Shown: positions 51,653-61,885, counted from the first letter of the stretch. The stretch: 64,000 nucleotides of DNA from Mesostigma viride (GCA_009746045.1 RPFO01000154.1:4976146-5040145), one strand, 5' to 3'. Numbers and translations are program-made. Notes: generated from the letters alone by a model not told the origin.

Positions 51653-54160
51653 TCACTGGGAGCTATGAAGGGGAGCACTCTGCTCAGAGCCCATGACATA
51701 CCACTCAGGCAAGGTGATCCCATGACGCTGACAATAATCTAGTACAGCAGAGTGACTATTGGTGAGATCAGACAACCACAGCCACGTAGCAGTCACCTCT
51801 AGCTCTCCCTTCCAGTGTACCTTAAACTGCAGCTGTTTAGTACGACCTTTCCCCTTCACCCTGTGAGCCAACAACCGCTCCACTTCATAGATCTTCTCCC
51901 CCTCTGAATCCAACTCATAAGGCAAGGGGGCAGACAATCTGCCTGGCAAGGTGTTACGCCTGTACAGCTTCAGCTGTGCTAGGTGAAAAATATTATTCCT
52001 GAGCTTCCAGTGAGAAGGCACCTGGACCTGGACCACGGTACCATAGTGAAAGGTGGCCAACACTGGGTAAGGACCCAACCAGAGTGGTTGCAGTTTCCTG
52101 CATTGCTCCTTCTCAGGCAGCACTCTGTTGGCTTCCAACAACACCAAGTCCCCGGGAGCTACAAAGGAATGACTGGCCACCGTCTGCTGCCAGGCGTTAG
52201 TCAGGTACTTGTCCTGTGTCCTCAACAGCTGGGTAGCCACAATGCTGTGAGCCTCCTGGAAGGAAGCCAACAACTGCTGGACTGAACCAAGACGTCGCTG
52301 GAAAGGGCCTTCAGCGTCTCTGTCAGGCAGTTCCAAGTCGAATGGTGTCAAGGGACACTGGCCATTGCAGATCACGAAGGGGGACATCTGGTGAGGAGCC
52401 AGAGGAGAGTTGTTGATTGCGAACTCTATGAAAGGTAGCTTCTTGTCCCAGTCCTTGTTGTCGTGGGTACAATAGTGCTTTTGACACTCCCTGACAATTC
52501 TGTTCATCCTCTCCACCGCCCCAGTACTGGCACACCTGTATGCCACACCGAATGCCAGCTTAGTGTCTAGGATGTCAAAGAATGACTTCCAAAACCCTGA
52601 CAGCCAAAGGGGGTCCTGATCAGTGATGATCACTCTAGGCATGCCGTGCAGACGGTAGATCTCCTTCATAAACAAATCCACACACTGTGCAGCGGTGAGA
52701 TGAGTATTGCAAGGAATCAGATGGCACATCCTGGACAGCCTGTCCATGACCACAAGGATCCTGTCATTGCCACCATCTGACATGGGAAGACCACAGATAA
52801 AATCCATAGTCACACTGATCCAAGGGCGCAGGGGAATGGGCATAGCCATGGGAAAGATGGGCGTGGCTTGGTTCCTGACCTTATTTCTCTGGCAGGAGTC
52901 ACAGGAATCCACATAGGCCTTAACATCCTGATAAAGGCCAGGCCACCAAAACCTCTGCTGCACCTCATGAAGTAGCTTAGCATAACCAGGATGACACGCA
53001 GTCACATCGTCATGGAAACAATGTAACACTGTGGGAATGGCCATCTCAGGCACATACACTTTTCTAGTCACCGTGTGCTCTGCATCATGAGTGTGAACAT
53101 ACAGAACGCCCTCCCAGTATTCTACAGGTCTATTGCCAAAGTTGCCCCTCTGGATAGCTGCAGTAGCCATGTCCTCCGTCTTGGTGAAGGCCTTGATGAC
53201 GTCCAGCAGGGAAATATTTAAAGGATTAGGCAACACCAGGTCCTTGTCAGGTCCCAGGGGCTGCATCTGCATCTCCTCTTCCTGCCCAGGGCTAGCCACC
53301 AACTGCTTGGATGAGACAGTAGTAGCTATAGGCCCTTTTGACCTTGCCATCACCTGAGAGGCCAACACCTTGGACCGGCCTACCAACACAGGGTCCATGA
53401 CCCACTTCCTGGGCCTACCTCTGCTGCGCCTAGCAGGGTCTCCCTCACCTGGCTGCACAGTGGGAGTGGGCACCACACCGTCAGAACTTCTCCTAAGACT
53501 GTCAGACAGTGACTGGACACCCTCCTGGACGCCTGTCAACTCTGGGACAGAGCCCTGGTCGATGAGCATCACGGGACCACCGTTATTCCCTACAGGTGGT
53601 GTCAACAGTTGAGAAGCCTTCTGGTTGTTGGCCTGAGCTCTAGTCAAGGCTCCACACTCTACCACAGAAATCAGGGCAGCACAGATGTCCAAGTCCTCAT
53701 GAAAACTTCCCATCAGATCCCTTCTTCTAGACAGGGAGTCAGGCACCACATTCTGCGTACCACTGGGAATGTATCTCACAGAGAAAGGTCCAACCCCCCC
53801 CAGGAACTCCATCCATCCAGCCATTCTCTTACTCATCCGGGTCTGTTCCAACACATGTACCAAGGGCCTGTGGTCAGTCATCAGGGTAATAGACTCGTTG
53901 CCCTGCCCATCCCTGGCGCTGCTGGCCACAGAAAACTGAGCCCCCTTCAGTAGGTGTTCCCACTTGTGACAGGCCACCACCAATCCCAGCAGCTCCTGCT
54001 CATGAACAGGGTAGTTACGTTCTGCATACGTCATACTCCTGGACATGTATTCCACTGGTTGAGGGCCCTTACCATGATCTTGCATTAGTACTGCACCAAT
54101 AGCACCCTGTGAGGCATCAGACCTAACCTGGGGTGGTCCCACGCGGAATGGGGTAGATTT
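51653..54160 (-). CDS. Gypsy-2 RNase H, integrase and chromodomain
   Basis: RNase H begins at SDASQGAIGAVLMQD. AERNYPVHEQELLGLV and LMTDHRPLVHVLEQ follow. Integrase zinc module: H and H in CFHDDVTACHPGY, and CDSCQRNK. Core: VTMDFICGLP, IITDQD, GAVERMN, with 35 residues between the last D and E. C-terminal chromodomain: QFKVHWKGELEVTATWLWLSDL. Stop at 51653. The first residues (MSGFRTIEISVFF) derive from the flanking DNA, so the true element ends near 54150 and RT, protease and gag are lost. Confidence 0.92.
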   Translation of the reverse strand, partial: KSTPFRVGPPQVRSDASQGAIGAVLMQDHGKGPQPVEYMSRSMTYAERNYPVHEQELLGLVVACHKWEHLLKGAQFSVASSARDGQGNESITLMTDHRPLVHVLEQTRMSKRMAGWMEFLGGVGPFSVRYIPSGTQNVVPDSLSRRRDLMGSFHEDLDICAALISVVECGALTRAQANNQKASQLLTPPVGNNGGPVMLIDQGSVPELTGVQEGVQSLSDSLRRSSDGVVPTPTVQPGEGDPARRSRGRPRKWVMDPVLVGRSKVLASQVMARSKGPIATTVSSKQLVASPGQEEEMQMQPLGPDKDLVLPNPLNISLLDVIKAFTKTEDMATAAIQRGNFGNRPVEYWEGVLYVHTHDAEHTVTRKVYVPEMAIPTVLHCFHDDVTACHPGYAKLLHEVQQRFWWPGLYQDVKAYVDSCDSCQRNKVRNQATPIFPMAMPIPLRPWISVTMDFICGLPMSDGGNDRILVVMDRLSRMCHLIPCNTHLTAAQCVDLFMKEIYRLHGMPRVIITDQDPLWLSGFWKSFFDILDTKLAFGVAYRCASTGAVERMNRIVRECQKHYCTHDNKDWDKKLPFIEFAINNSPLAPHQMSPFVICNGQCPLTPFDLELPDRDAEGPFQRRLGSVQQLLASFQEAHSIVATQLLRTQDKYLTNAWQQTVASHSFVAPGDLVLLEANRVLPEKEQCRKLQPLWLGPYPVLATFHYGTVVQVQVPSHWKLRNNIFHLAQLKLYRRNTLPGRLSAPLPYELDSEGEKIYEVERLLAHRVKGKGRTKQLQFKVHWKGELEVTATWLWLSDLTNSHSAVLDYCQRHGITLPEWYVMGSEQSAPLHSSQ

Positions 54161-54578
54161 TTGCAAGAAAAAAACGCTAATTTCAATCGTCCGAAAACCG
54201 GACATTGCGCCGAAATTCTTGCCGAAAATTTGGCAGCCGAGCGAATTTTTTGCCCGACGGACTTTGCGCCGAAATTTTTTGTCTGCCGTGCTTCGAACTC
54301 AACCGACTCCTGCTGTTGCGTGCACTTTGTCCGATGCCTGCAGGCCACGCACGAATTTTGCGACCGAAATATGACGACTAGACAAGTTTATCGACGACCT
54401 ACATCGATCTATTGCCACTTTTGAAGTCCTTGGCTTGCTAGCAGCTTTTGATTATCAATGCCGGGAACAAAATTGCCGAAATTTTTTATTGAATCAGTAC
54501 ATATATGTGCACATGTCCGTAATTTTATCATTCTCAATTTTGACATTGTCGGAGTATTTGACAACTTAGGCATTGCGC

Positions 54579-54746
54579 CTAGAAAAAGGTGCCCCATCCG
54601 TCGATGTCAAAATCGCCGAAGGAGTACACTCCCTGGTACTGCTCTCCCCTGTAGTTGGGAGGCTCGCCTGTATACATTTTGGTGTTCCACTTGGCCCCGC
54701 CGTTCTCCGCAGCAGCCAGGAACTCCTGCTGGGCCTCGGCCCTCAG
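54579..54746 (-). pseudogene. 3' half of unknown gene interrupted by copia-like element
   Basis: Encodes RAEAQQEFLAAAENGGAKWN through GEQYQGVYSFGDFDI to a stop at 54579. Together with 62703-62264 it forms one frame when the copia-like element and one CTCAG are removed: the codons ATG ATG CGC CTG AG join GG GCC GAG. No family is recognised. The acidic aromatic tail is distinctive. Confidence 0.75.
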
Positions 54747-55124
54747 AGTTATGCAACACAAAGCTGGAATGCTCGGGCACTGCCAAATGGCGTGTGTGTG
54801 CGTGAACGACGAGACACCTTGGCATTAGGATAGAATGGCACATATACTGCTGGCCAGCCGTCAACGGTGGCTGGCCAGACTTTGCGTAAGTTAAACTAAC
54901 TTACTGATCCTGGACGGACTAGCCTATCAGTTACAACCTGATCTAGTCAGTCCTAACATGACAACTACAGTCCCGGTACTGAGGTACCGGCTCATCACAT
55001 ACTGAGTATAGCCACGTGTCCATGCCACGACTGCTCTAGTCCAGCACCGTCCCAGTACCCAATTGGGCGCCGGCGGTGCTGGCACGTGTCCACTTAGGCT
55101 ACAGGCGGGAGACTTAGACTAACT
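54747..55124 (-). repeat. 3' LTR of the copia-like element
   Basis: Termini AGTTA...TAACT are themselves a 5-bp inverted repeat. The purine-rich AAAGTGGG abuts it on the interior side (minus strand, 55132-55125) and may be a short polypurine tract. Confidence 0.95.
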
Positions 55125-55508
55125 CCCACTTTAAGTTTTCTTTGGGTTTCAACAGAAACACACATAGCCATCAAATGGACGCAGCCATTCCCAATGCCTT
55201 AAAAAAACTGTCAGATAACCTACTAGGACCCAAAGGTCACCTCACACATGTACAAGAGATGCATTAAAAAGGCCCCATGTCTCAAGCATGGTTTCTTAAC
55301 TGAGTGAGATGGGTGCTCCAGGCCCCAGCATGTCATGGTCATCCAAACAAGTGTCTCACAAAATTTTATTCAATAAATAACACATTCATCATGTCCCAAC
55401 TTTCTAGACCAGTGCTTCTCACTGTCAGAAAACTACCCAGCTGCCACTGCAGCCTTTCAGCTGCAGTATTAGGCAGGGGGTCATGGGCTAACATGTACAA
55501 TGTGCCAG
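55125..55508 (-). other. 3' untranslated region of the copia-like element
   Basis: Follows the pol stop. There is no coding signal on the minus strand. AATAAA-like AATAAAATT occurs at about 55365 on the minus strand. Confidence 0.6.
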
Positions 55509-57635
55509 TCACTTCAGACTGTAACCAGGGTTCATCAACCCATACAAGACCTGGTATTGTGGTCCTGCTGCTTGTGGCACCTTGGTCAGTGCATCTGCAG
55601 CATTGTCTTTGTCCCTGACGTGGGCTTTAGACTCCAGGTACTTGCATTCCTGTTTTAGCACAATCCAATCCAGGTCCGAGTGTACAGCCAAAGGATTGGC
55701 AAGGAAAGAGATGATAGATTGAGAGTCAGTCAGCAAATGTGCTTTCACTCCTGCAGAGCTACCAGCCTGGTGTTGAAGCCAGACCAGCAAGTGATTGAGA
55801 TACCTTGCATGCAAGACAGAAGATACCACAGCCCTGCATTCAGCTACATTGCTACTCACAGCTTTCCTCTTGTGCAATCTACTGAACCAGGAGACTAGTG
55901 ACTTCTTCCCACCTTGGTTATGCAGGAAAAACAATCCAGCCTCTCTGGCTTGAACCTTGGTAACTACCCTGGACTCCATTGAACTATCCATCATGCACGT
56001 GATGTGAATGGGAGTAAACAGGTCCAGTGAGTGAAGCATCAAAGGTGGACCATCATGCAACAACTGCTTGATTGCCCGTGCTCCTACCTCCTGTAGTACC
56101 TCATCATCTACCCTGCTCACAAAAGCCAGGTGGGGTGCACATGTAGCACATAGCCAACCAAGCTTGCCTCTAATGGTAGGGCACATGTCAGGGGTGATGT
56201 GAACAGGCAGGACATCCAGACAAGACTTAATGTATTCAGCAGAGGCCTGCATGGAACAAACCCAGCTGCCCTGCTGCTGCAGCAACTCAAGCATCATGCC
56301 ACAGAACTTGACTGGCTCCTTGCCCAGCTCTAGCTGCTTGCCAATCTCAAAACTGGCAGACACCTGAGCTATGAAAGCATCCACTGCAGCTCTAGGACCT
56401 GAGATTAACTGATCATCCCCATGCCAGACAAACATCATCATTCCATCAGGGTGTGGGATGACAAACAGGCAAGGGTCAATGTCATCATAGGTGGCCCCTA
56501 GCTTCATGAATACCTCCTGTGCAGACAGCCTAAAAATTTTTGGAGCTGACTGCAACCCTTCAACCCCCAGGTTTGGCCTCAACAAGGGTTGAACAATATC
56601 CCTGTGCCACACCTTAGGAGTATTCACCACGTATACCTGACCTCTCCAGACCTGCTGTGCTATGGCAGGGTCCCCCTTTAGAAAGGCTCTTTTGATATCT
56701 GTGGCTTTACACACATAATCCTTCCCTGTATTAAGCTGATGCAAAAACAAGGAAAGCAACACCTTGAGAGACGTTTGCTGAATACCAGGAGTATAAAGCT
56801 CAGCCTCTGTCAGCTCTGTAGAGCCCCTGAACTCAGTAACACATGGCCTAGCATGGAAAATGGGTGGTCCCCCATCAGCCTGAGGTTTATGCTTGCACAC
56901 AAACTTTAACCTTAGCTTCTTGGCCCCAGCTGGCATAGCATCAAGAGGAGTCACAGGTGGTGTGTGTGTGGGACTACGTGCATCTGGAACAACCCACTCC
57001 TCCCTGGCTTTGGTAAAAGCCTCAAGCCACTTAAGAAACCCAATCTGCGTCTGGCAGTCCCGTACAATATCATCATAGGACAGGGGAGACATGGATGCAA
57101 CATCCCATCTACCAAGCCCAAACGCTGAAGGGTGTAGCTTTTGAGAGTGTATGAGGTCCTCCACACACGGTTCCTGACCTGGGAGGTACTTGGGCTTAAC
57201 TGCATTGATGGCAGCATCCAACCCAGTGCTAATCTGGCTCAAAGGGATTTTAAAATGATCTAGAGGCACCTGTCCTACCCCTGCCACACTCAACCTCCCA
57301 GCTGAGATGACAACACCAGGGTAAGATACAAAAGGTTCCCCTAACAGGGCATTCCCTGAGTAGCCCTCAACCACCTGAAATGGAGTGGGCATACCCAAGA
57401 TTTGAATGCTCACCTGACCTTTGACCTGCATTTTGGTTTTGCCTGAAAAATCTGACACTCTAGCCCATGGTGAGGCCTTCATTTTCAGACCAGATACAGC
57501 TTCTGCACTGATGATACTCACCTGTGCTTGGGTGTCTACAGCCAAAATACTAGGATCTTGACCTGCATCCCCTACAGCATTGACCTGTGCTGTACCTGTT
57601 GCCACAACTGCTTTAGTGTTGTGTGCCTTGTGCAA
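55509..57635 (-). CDS. Copia-like protease, RT and RNase H
   Basis: 708 uninterrupted codons. Residues 30-115 look like a retropepsin: AVDTQAQVSIIS (D34, T35, Q36 where G is normal) and ALLGEPFVSYPGVVI (LLG at 97-99). RT: motif A ATDIKRAFLKGD, catalytic box FVWHGDDQLI (D407, D408) where copia elements usually have YVDD. RNase H of copia type: SWFSRLHKRKAVSSNVAECRA, LLTDSQSI, ADALTKV. The ATG at 57635 is inside a frame that probably continues from integrase through KSFAEILKALHK. Protease therefore follows integrase, unlike Ty1/copia (protease first) or Ty3/gypsy (integrase last). Confidence 0.93.
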   Translation of the reverse strand: MHKAHNTKAVVATGTAQVNAVGDAGQDPSILAVDTQAQVSIISAEAVSGLKMKASPWARVSDFSGKTKMQVKGQVSIQILGMPTPFQVVEGYSGNALLGEPFVSYPGVVISAGRLSVAGVGQVPLDHFKIPLSQISTGLDAAINAVKPKYLPGQEPCVEDLIHSQKLHPSAFGLGRWDVASMSPLSYDDIVRDCQTQIGFLKWLEAFTKAREEWVVPDARSPTHTPPVTPLDAMPAGAKKLRLKFVCKHKPQADGGPPIFHARPCVTEFRGSTELTEAELYTPGIQQTSLKVLLSLFLHQLNTGKDYVCKATDIKRAFLKGDPAIAQQVWRGQVYVVNTPKVWHRDIVQPLLRPNLGVEGLQSAPKIFRLSAQEVFMKLGATYDDIDPCLFVIPHPDGMMMFVWHGDDQLISGPRAAVDAFIAQVSASFEIGKQLELGKEPVKFCGMMLELLQQQGSWVCSMQASAEYIKSCLDVLPVHITPDMCPTIRGKLGWLCATCAPHLAFVSRVDDEVLQEVGARAIKQLLHDGPPLMLHSLDLFTPIHITCMMDSSMESRVVTKVQAREAGLFFLHNQGGKKSLVSWFSRLHKRKAVSSNVAECRAVVSSVLHARYLNHLLVWLQHQAGSSAGVKAHLLTDSQSIISFLANPLAVHSDLDWIVLKQECKYLESKAHVRDKDNAADALTKVPQAAGPQYQVLYGLMNPGYSLK

Positions 57636-57967
57636 GGCCTTAAGAATCTCAGCAAATGACTTCCTGGGAACGACAGGATCTGCTCTTTTTGTGACTCCTC
57701 CAGGTGTGAGGGAGGTGCTACCTGCTGCTCACCCTGTGCACCGTCCTCCTGCCCAGGTGGACTATTGGGTTGTAGTGGGGCTGCACTACTGAGGAACACA
57801 GGAGCTTCTACTGTGGTACTAGTGCTTGCATCAATGACGTCCTTAGCCAATTCATTGGGTGAGATCAATCCACCAGACTCCTGCTCTGAATCCATGTCCA
57901 AGAATTCTACCCCTGACACGTCTGCCAGTGGTGGGTAATAAAGCTTGAGTCTATGCTTGCTGACCAC
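57572..57967 (-). CDS. Copia-like integrase C-terminal tail
   Basis: Begins in VVSKHRLKLYYPPLADVSG, the end of an integrase C-terminal domain whose earlier part (ARWHGPAVVTKIHEEG) is in the same frame upstream. A Ser/Pro/Glu-rich linker follows. The last 20 codons are out of frame, and the proper frame continues into the protease. The degenerate copy at 350-690 (+) shows the same succession. Confidence 0.7.
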   Translation of the reverse strand: MVSKHRLKLYYPPLADVSGVEFLDMDSEQESGGLISPNELAKDVIDASTSTTVEAPVFLSSAAPLQPNSPPGQEDGAQGEQQVAPPSHLEESQKEQILSFPGSHLLRFLRPCTRHTTLKQLWQQVQHRSML

Positions 57968-58067
57968 ACGCTCTCTGTCATGTTGTATAGTGACTGCAGT
58001 CCCTTCTTCATGAATTTTGGTGACTACAGCTGGACCGTGCCATCTGGCAGAGTGTGCTCTTCCTCTG

Positions 58068-59240
58068 TCACCCTCTCTGAAAAAAACACATGGTCCCCCA
58101 CTTCAAACACAGGCCTGGCATTTTTTTGTCTTTCTTTGCCAGCAACTTGGCTAAGTGCTGCCTTTGTGTGTTGTAGTGAGTGTGTACCTCTGAAGCATAG
58201 CTGCCTGACTGAAGGCCAGTTGGGGTGATTTCCCCAAAAGGTGAGGACATTATTGGTTTGGCGTTTAGCTGGGTAGTCACCCCTGCTGCCCAAGATGCCC
58301 TGTCAGCATAGCTACCAGAGTCAGCCAACCTGGATGGCATTTTTCTTATCACATCCCTGATGGCTCTCATGGTACGTTCTACCAACCCCTGACGTTCATG
58401 ATCTTGAGCCCCAGACACTTCTATCTTGGGCAGGTCATTCCTGTCCTGGATGCAGAGAAACTGCTGATCCAGCATTACTTTTTCAATGGGGTGAAAACGT
58501 GCCAAGGCTATCTGTAAAGCTCTGTGCAGCTGCTCTTTATCCATCCCAGGCAGGGGCTCCACTACCACAAACCTTGACCAGGCATCCTTTATGACTAGGT
58601 AGTATACCGTGTCCTTCACCACGTGTATAACATCCCCAACCAGTTTGCCTCTAGCCAGTGGTGGTGTGGCCACATGCCATTTTCTGGGCTTAGGAGCATA
58701 TAGCTGACATTGCTCACAGTGCTTACGTACGTGCCTGCACATCTGTTCCAGATCATGGCCTTGTATTTTATTGGCTAGCCTTTCAGCCACAGCCTCATGG
58801 CCCATAACCTTGTGCAGTTGCTCTGCTAGAGCACCATACGTGATTACCTTTTCTGCTGCTGCACTAAGGGAAGCTATGGTGGGGTCACGCATCATGTGTG
58901 ACAGTGTCATGTCATATGCCACTTCCCAATCCACATCATCACACTCAGGCAACACTTGGCAGACAGAAGGTAACAGGAAACCATTTGTGAAAAATGGTGA
59001 GGGTAGCTTACAGGTGTCGCCCTGGTCTGCCGCCCCCGCGCGGTTGTAGCGCCCTGGCGTGGTCTTGTTGTGCCTGGGTGCCGTGCAGCGCGCTCCTGCT
59101 GCAATGGGGTGACGTGTTTTCCAGCATCCAGGACAAACATCAACGTCAGAACCATAGTCGGGTTTGCCTTTCCAGCAGTCATCTTTTAGGTGCCCCTTAC
59201 AAAGGCACCTAGTGCAATGCTTGGTGGGGTCATGAGGCAA
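58068..59240 (-). CDS. Copia-like CCHC knuckle and integrase
   Basis: C9, C12, H17, C22 form a gag-type zinc knuckle, and a second Cys/His cluster follows at 36-52. Integrase zinc module: H143, H148, C175, C178. Catalytic residues D203 (GDVIHV), D258 (VMLDQQ) and E288 (GLVERT). The spacing between the last two is 29 residues rather than 35, so the loop is shortened. The frame ends early at CFFQRG because of 7-base A/T runs at 58121-58127 and 58080-58086. The neighbouring frame continues with FEVGDHVFF. Confidence 0.88.
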   Translation of the reverse strand: MPHDPTKHCTRCLCKGHLKDDCWKGKPDYGSDVDVCPGCWKTRHPIAAGARCTAPRHNKTTPGRYNRAGAADQGDTCKLPSPFFTNGFLLPSVCQVLPECDDVDWEVAYDMTLSHMMRDPTIASLSAAAEKVITYGALAEQLHKVMGHEAVAERLANKIQGHDLEQMCRHVRKHCEQCQLYAPKPRKWHVATPPLARGKLVGDVIHVVKDTVYYLVIKDAWSRFVVVEPLPGMDKEQLHRALQIALARFHPIEKVMLDQQFLCIQDRNDLPKIEVSGAQDHERQGLVERTMRAIRDVIRKMPSRLADSGSYADRASWAAGVTTQLNAKPIMSSPFGEITPTGLQSGSYASEVHTHYNTQRQHLAKLLAKKDKKMPGLCLKWGTMCFFQRG

Positions 59241-59313
59241 CCTCTTGTCCCCCCCTGCTGGCTTAGCACCCCCTGGCTTGCTAGCTCCCCCACTTTGTTT
59301 TCTGTTTTTATTG

Positions 59314-60117
59314 TTATTGTTCTTTCCCCCCCCTTGTTTCCACCTCCCCCACTTTTGTTGTTTTTGTTTTTATCCCCCCCATTACCGCCTTTACCTGGGC
59401 TACCAGCGACTGCATCTGCTTCTTGGAGAGCCCCGTACCTGAGGCTTCCTCCCCCTTTACCTGCTTCACCTTTCCCTCCTTGGCTGCAGCAGCAAACGGC
59501 TCTAGGCATTGCTGCACATAGGCCATTGCCTTCCTAAAGTCCTCCCACTTATCCTTTAGACCTGCCAGGATTACTGACAGGGTGGTGGGTCCAGTTCTGC
59601 CTTTTGTAGCCATAGGTGTACTAGGTACTTGGCATTGAGCTTCTTCAGCTCCTCATCTCCCTCTATGTACATGACATATTTTTTGTTGTCACTCACATAG
59701 TCACGCTTATTGACCTTATAGGCCTCTATCCACTGGAAGCCCTTAAGCACTTCTAAGTGCTCCCCCGTGGTAACAAGTGCCCTAAGATCAACCATGAACT
59801 GCGCCCACAACACATTTTCTGCCACGTCTACCCCGCTGCTGGCACGCTTTTGGTACAATTGTACCAACTGCTGGATAGGCTTGGCAGATTGATGGATGGG
59901 TGTGGACGCACGTAGAGAGGCAAACCAATCACGGACATTGTCGCTAGCATATGCATGTGACAACTTAAACAACCACTCCCTAGCTTCGTCCTGGGTGTGG
60001 CCCTCTGGCAAACCCGGAAACACTAGCTTGTCCTCTTTCTTTTTTGGATCAAACCTGGGCCTGTTCAAGGCCATATTGGAGGTTGTGGTCGTTCCTGCTG
60101 GTTGTGGCTGCTGCTGC

Positions 60118-60149
<32 letters not shown>

Positions 60150-60569
60150 CCGCTCCCCGCCCTCGTGCCGTGTTGGTGCAGACTCCTGGGTGCCATGTCC
60201 ACCCCTGCCCTGGTTGCCCCCCCTCTCCCCGTCATCCTCCCCCTCGTCCCTCTCGTCCCTCCTGCGTTTTTGCTGTGGCTGGCACGCCTCCTCCGGTGCC
60301 CTGCGTTTTGTTGGCTTCAGCGAGGCCACCAGCCTCGCCACCGTGTCTGCTAGGCGGCCATGCTCGCCCGGGGTGAGCTCCCGCCCCTCCTCCAGCATCT
60401 GCTGGGCCAGGTGGAGTTGCCTCCGGATGTCCTCCCGGTGGACAAGGTCGCTGGACCGGGTTCGCCCCGGTGCGTCACCCTGGTCCTTGCCGCTGTGCCG
60501 TCTCGGTTTGAATGGTATGCGTTGGCTGCGACAAAAAATGGTAGAGTTGTTCGGTAGAAATGCGTTCAT
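59314..60569 (-). CDS. Copia-like gag
   Basis: First frame 60569-59571. Basic region, Glu/Arg-rich helix (LHLAQQMLEEGRELTPGEHG), poly-Gln of about 15 residues (60105-60150), then a capsid-like domain (DEAREWLFKLSHAYASDNVR, NVLWAQFMVDLRALVTTGEH, YLVHLWLQKAEL). The frame at 59613-59314 continues it (LKDKWEDFRKAMAYVQQCLE, LSKKQMQSLVAQVKAVMGG). A low-complexity Gly/Lys stretch with a C8 run (plus strand, near 59327) then leads to the knuckle ORF. Confidence 0.8.
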
Positions 60570-61782
60570 CCGGCATCAAACCAAATTCAGCTCTTACCGC
60601 CTCCCCCATGCATCCCCTCACCGCAGCCTTCTTGATGTTCTTCGACATACGGCGTCGCTGCTTCAGCATACGCCTCTCCAGGCGACCTACGCTTTCCTCC
60701 CAGGCGGCCAGATGCCTGCGGTAGCGCTCCTCGGCTTCCCGACGAGCCGGCCCCTGCAAAGGTGCTATCTCCGCGACCTTCCGGTATTTCCAGCTCTTCA
60801 GGTCGCGGGTGAGACGCTCACACCTCACCTTGGTGTGAGACATCTTCACCCGAATCCTGGCCGCGAGCGCCTCCGCCCTGTCACGCTCTTGCTGCTCGCG
60901 CAGCTTCCTCTGCGCGATCACGTTCCGCCTCCGCTGCTTCTTCTCCCTCTCCGCCTTGAAGACCGCGAGCCTCCTCTGAGCCTCCTTCTCTCGCGCCTGC
61001 ATAGCCGGCGTCATCTCCACCAGGTCGTCCGCTTCGGACGCCGACGGACCCGTCAAAGAATACTCCGACTCCTGCAGCACTCCATCAATCTCCCTCGGGA
61101 TCGTTGCCGACCGTCGAAGGCGCTGGAAACACGCCAGGTCCGCCCTCCGCACCACTTCATGGGTCGGCGACGCTGACCTCGGCGACTCTGACCTCCTCAT
61201 CAATGCCGCGCGGACCTGGGCAGCATCCTCCATTTGTTGGGCGCGCTCACGTGCGCGCACTGCCAACCTCCGCTCTTCTGCGGACTCCTGCTCCTGCAGG
61301 CTCTGCGCCATGGCAGCATCTGCTGCCACCTGCGCACTGCGCGCCTCGTCTGCCGACGATGGCTGCAGTCCAAACAAACCCAGCGAGCTGGTTTCCGACA
61401 CGCTGTCGGACTCCCCACTCTCCTCCTCCTCCGACTCGGGCCCCGCCCCCGCACCACGTGGTGCATATGGTGGTCCCCTCTGACGCACCACCGGGGTCGA
61501 CCCCCGCGCCCTACGCATCAGGGGAACGCGCACCACGACGTTCTCCACAACGTCACGGTACGTCGGGTCGGCTGCCGCCATCGCCGCATCCTCAGGATGC
61601 ATGGGATCCTGAGCATCCCGGTTCTCGTAATCCTGGCGCATACTTTCCAGGATCGAGTCCGACGTCCCCGAGTCATCGGACATCGGGGACGACGACGACT
61701 GGTACCTCGTCACCGACGGCGACTCCTCCTCCGAGGAAGTCGCGCCCACAAGGGCCTTTCCCTTGTTGTTCTTGGGAGCCAT
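60475..61782 (-). CDS. Copia-like ORF1, coiled-coil protein
   Basis: 435 codons from ATG 104 bases inside the 5' LTR edge (61886). Ser/Glu-rich N-terminus, then long charged helices (AREKEAQRRLAVFKAEREKK, EALAARIRVKMSHTKVRCER) predicted to form coiled coils. It overlaps the gag frame by 95 bases, so it may be the N-terminal part of a gag made by frameshifting or a separate protein. No known family. Confidence 0.8.
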   Translation of the reverse strand: MAPKNNKGKALVGATSSEEESPSVTRYQSSSSPMSDDSGTSDSILESMRQDYENRDAQDPMHPEDAAMAAADPTYRDVVENVVVRVPLMRRARGSTPVVRQRGPPYAPRGAGAGPESEEEESGESDSVSETSSLGLFGLQPSSADEARSAQVAADAAMAQSLQEQESAEERRLAVRARERAQQMEDAAQVRAALMRRSESPRSASPTHEVVRRADLACFQRLRRSATIPREIDGVLQESEYSLTGPSASEADDLVEMTPAMQAREKEAQRRLAVFKAEREKKQRRRNVIAQRKLREQQERDRAEALAARIRVKMSHTKVRCERLTRDLKSWKYRKVAEIAPLQGPARREAEERYRRHLAAWEESVGRLERRMLKQRRRMSKNIKKAAVRGCMGEAVRAEFGLMPDERISTEQLYHFLSQPTHTIQTETAQRQGPG

Positions 61783-61885
61783 TAGTTCAAAAAGATGGGT
61801 AAAAAAAATGGAAATGGGTGTTTGCGAACTGTACGTTTCGCACGCTCGTCGTTTTGTCGTGTATGTTTTTGGAGTTTTTAATGCA

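Larger units (their letters stand above)
49255..54165 (-). mobile_element. Second Ty3/gypsy chromovirus, 5' truncated
   Basis: Order on the minus strand: RNase H (start cut at about 54150), integrase, chromodomain, ORF3, polypurine tract, LTR. It is a different family from the element at 27857-43329: proteins are alignable but far from identical, and the LTRs are unrelated. The left-over pol frame is uninterrupted. Confidence 0.88.

Noticed and set aside
57496-57540. DTQA explained by stop-codon reassignment to Gln
   Set aside because: The Gln codon is CAA in both copies, not TAA or TAG.
59896-61176. 426-codon plus-strand frame
   Set aside because: Shadow of the gag and coiled-coil ORFs of the minus-strand copia-like element; the Cys-rich part is the complement of poly-Gln.
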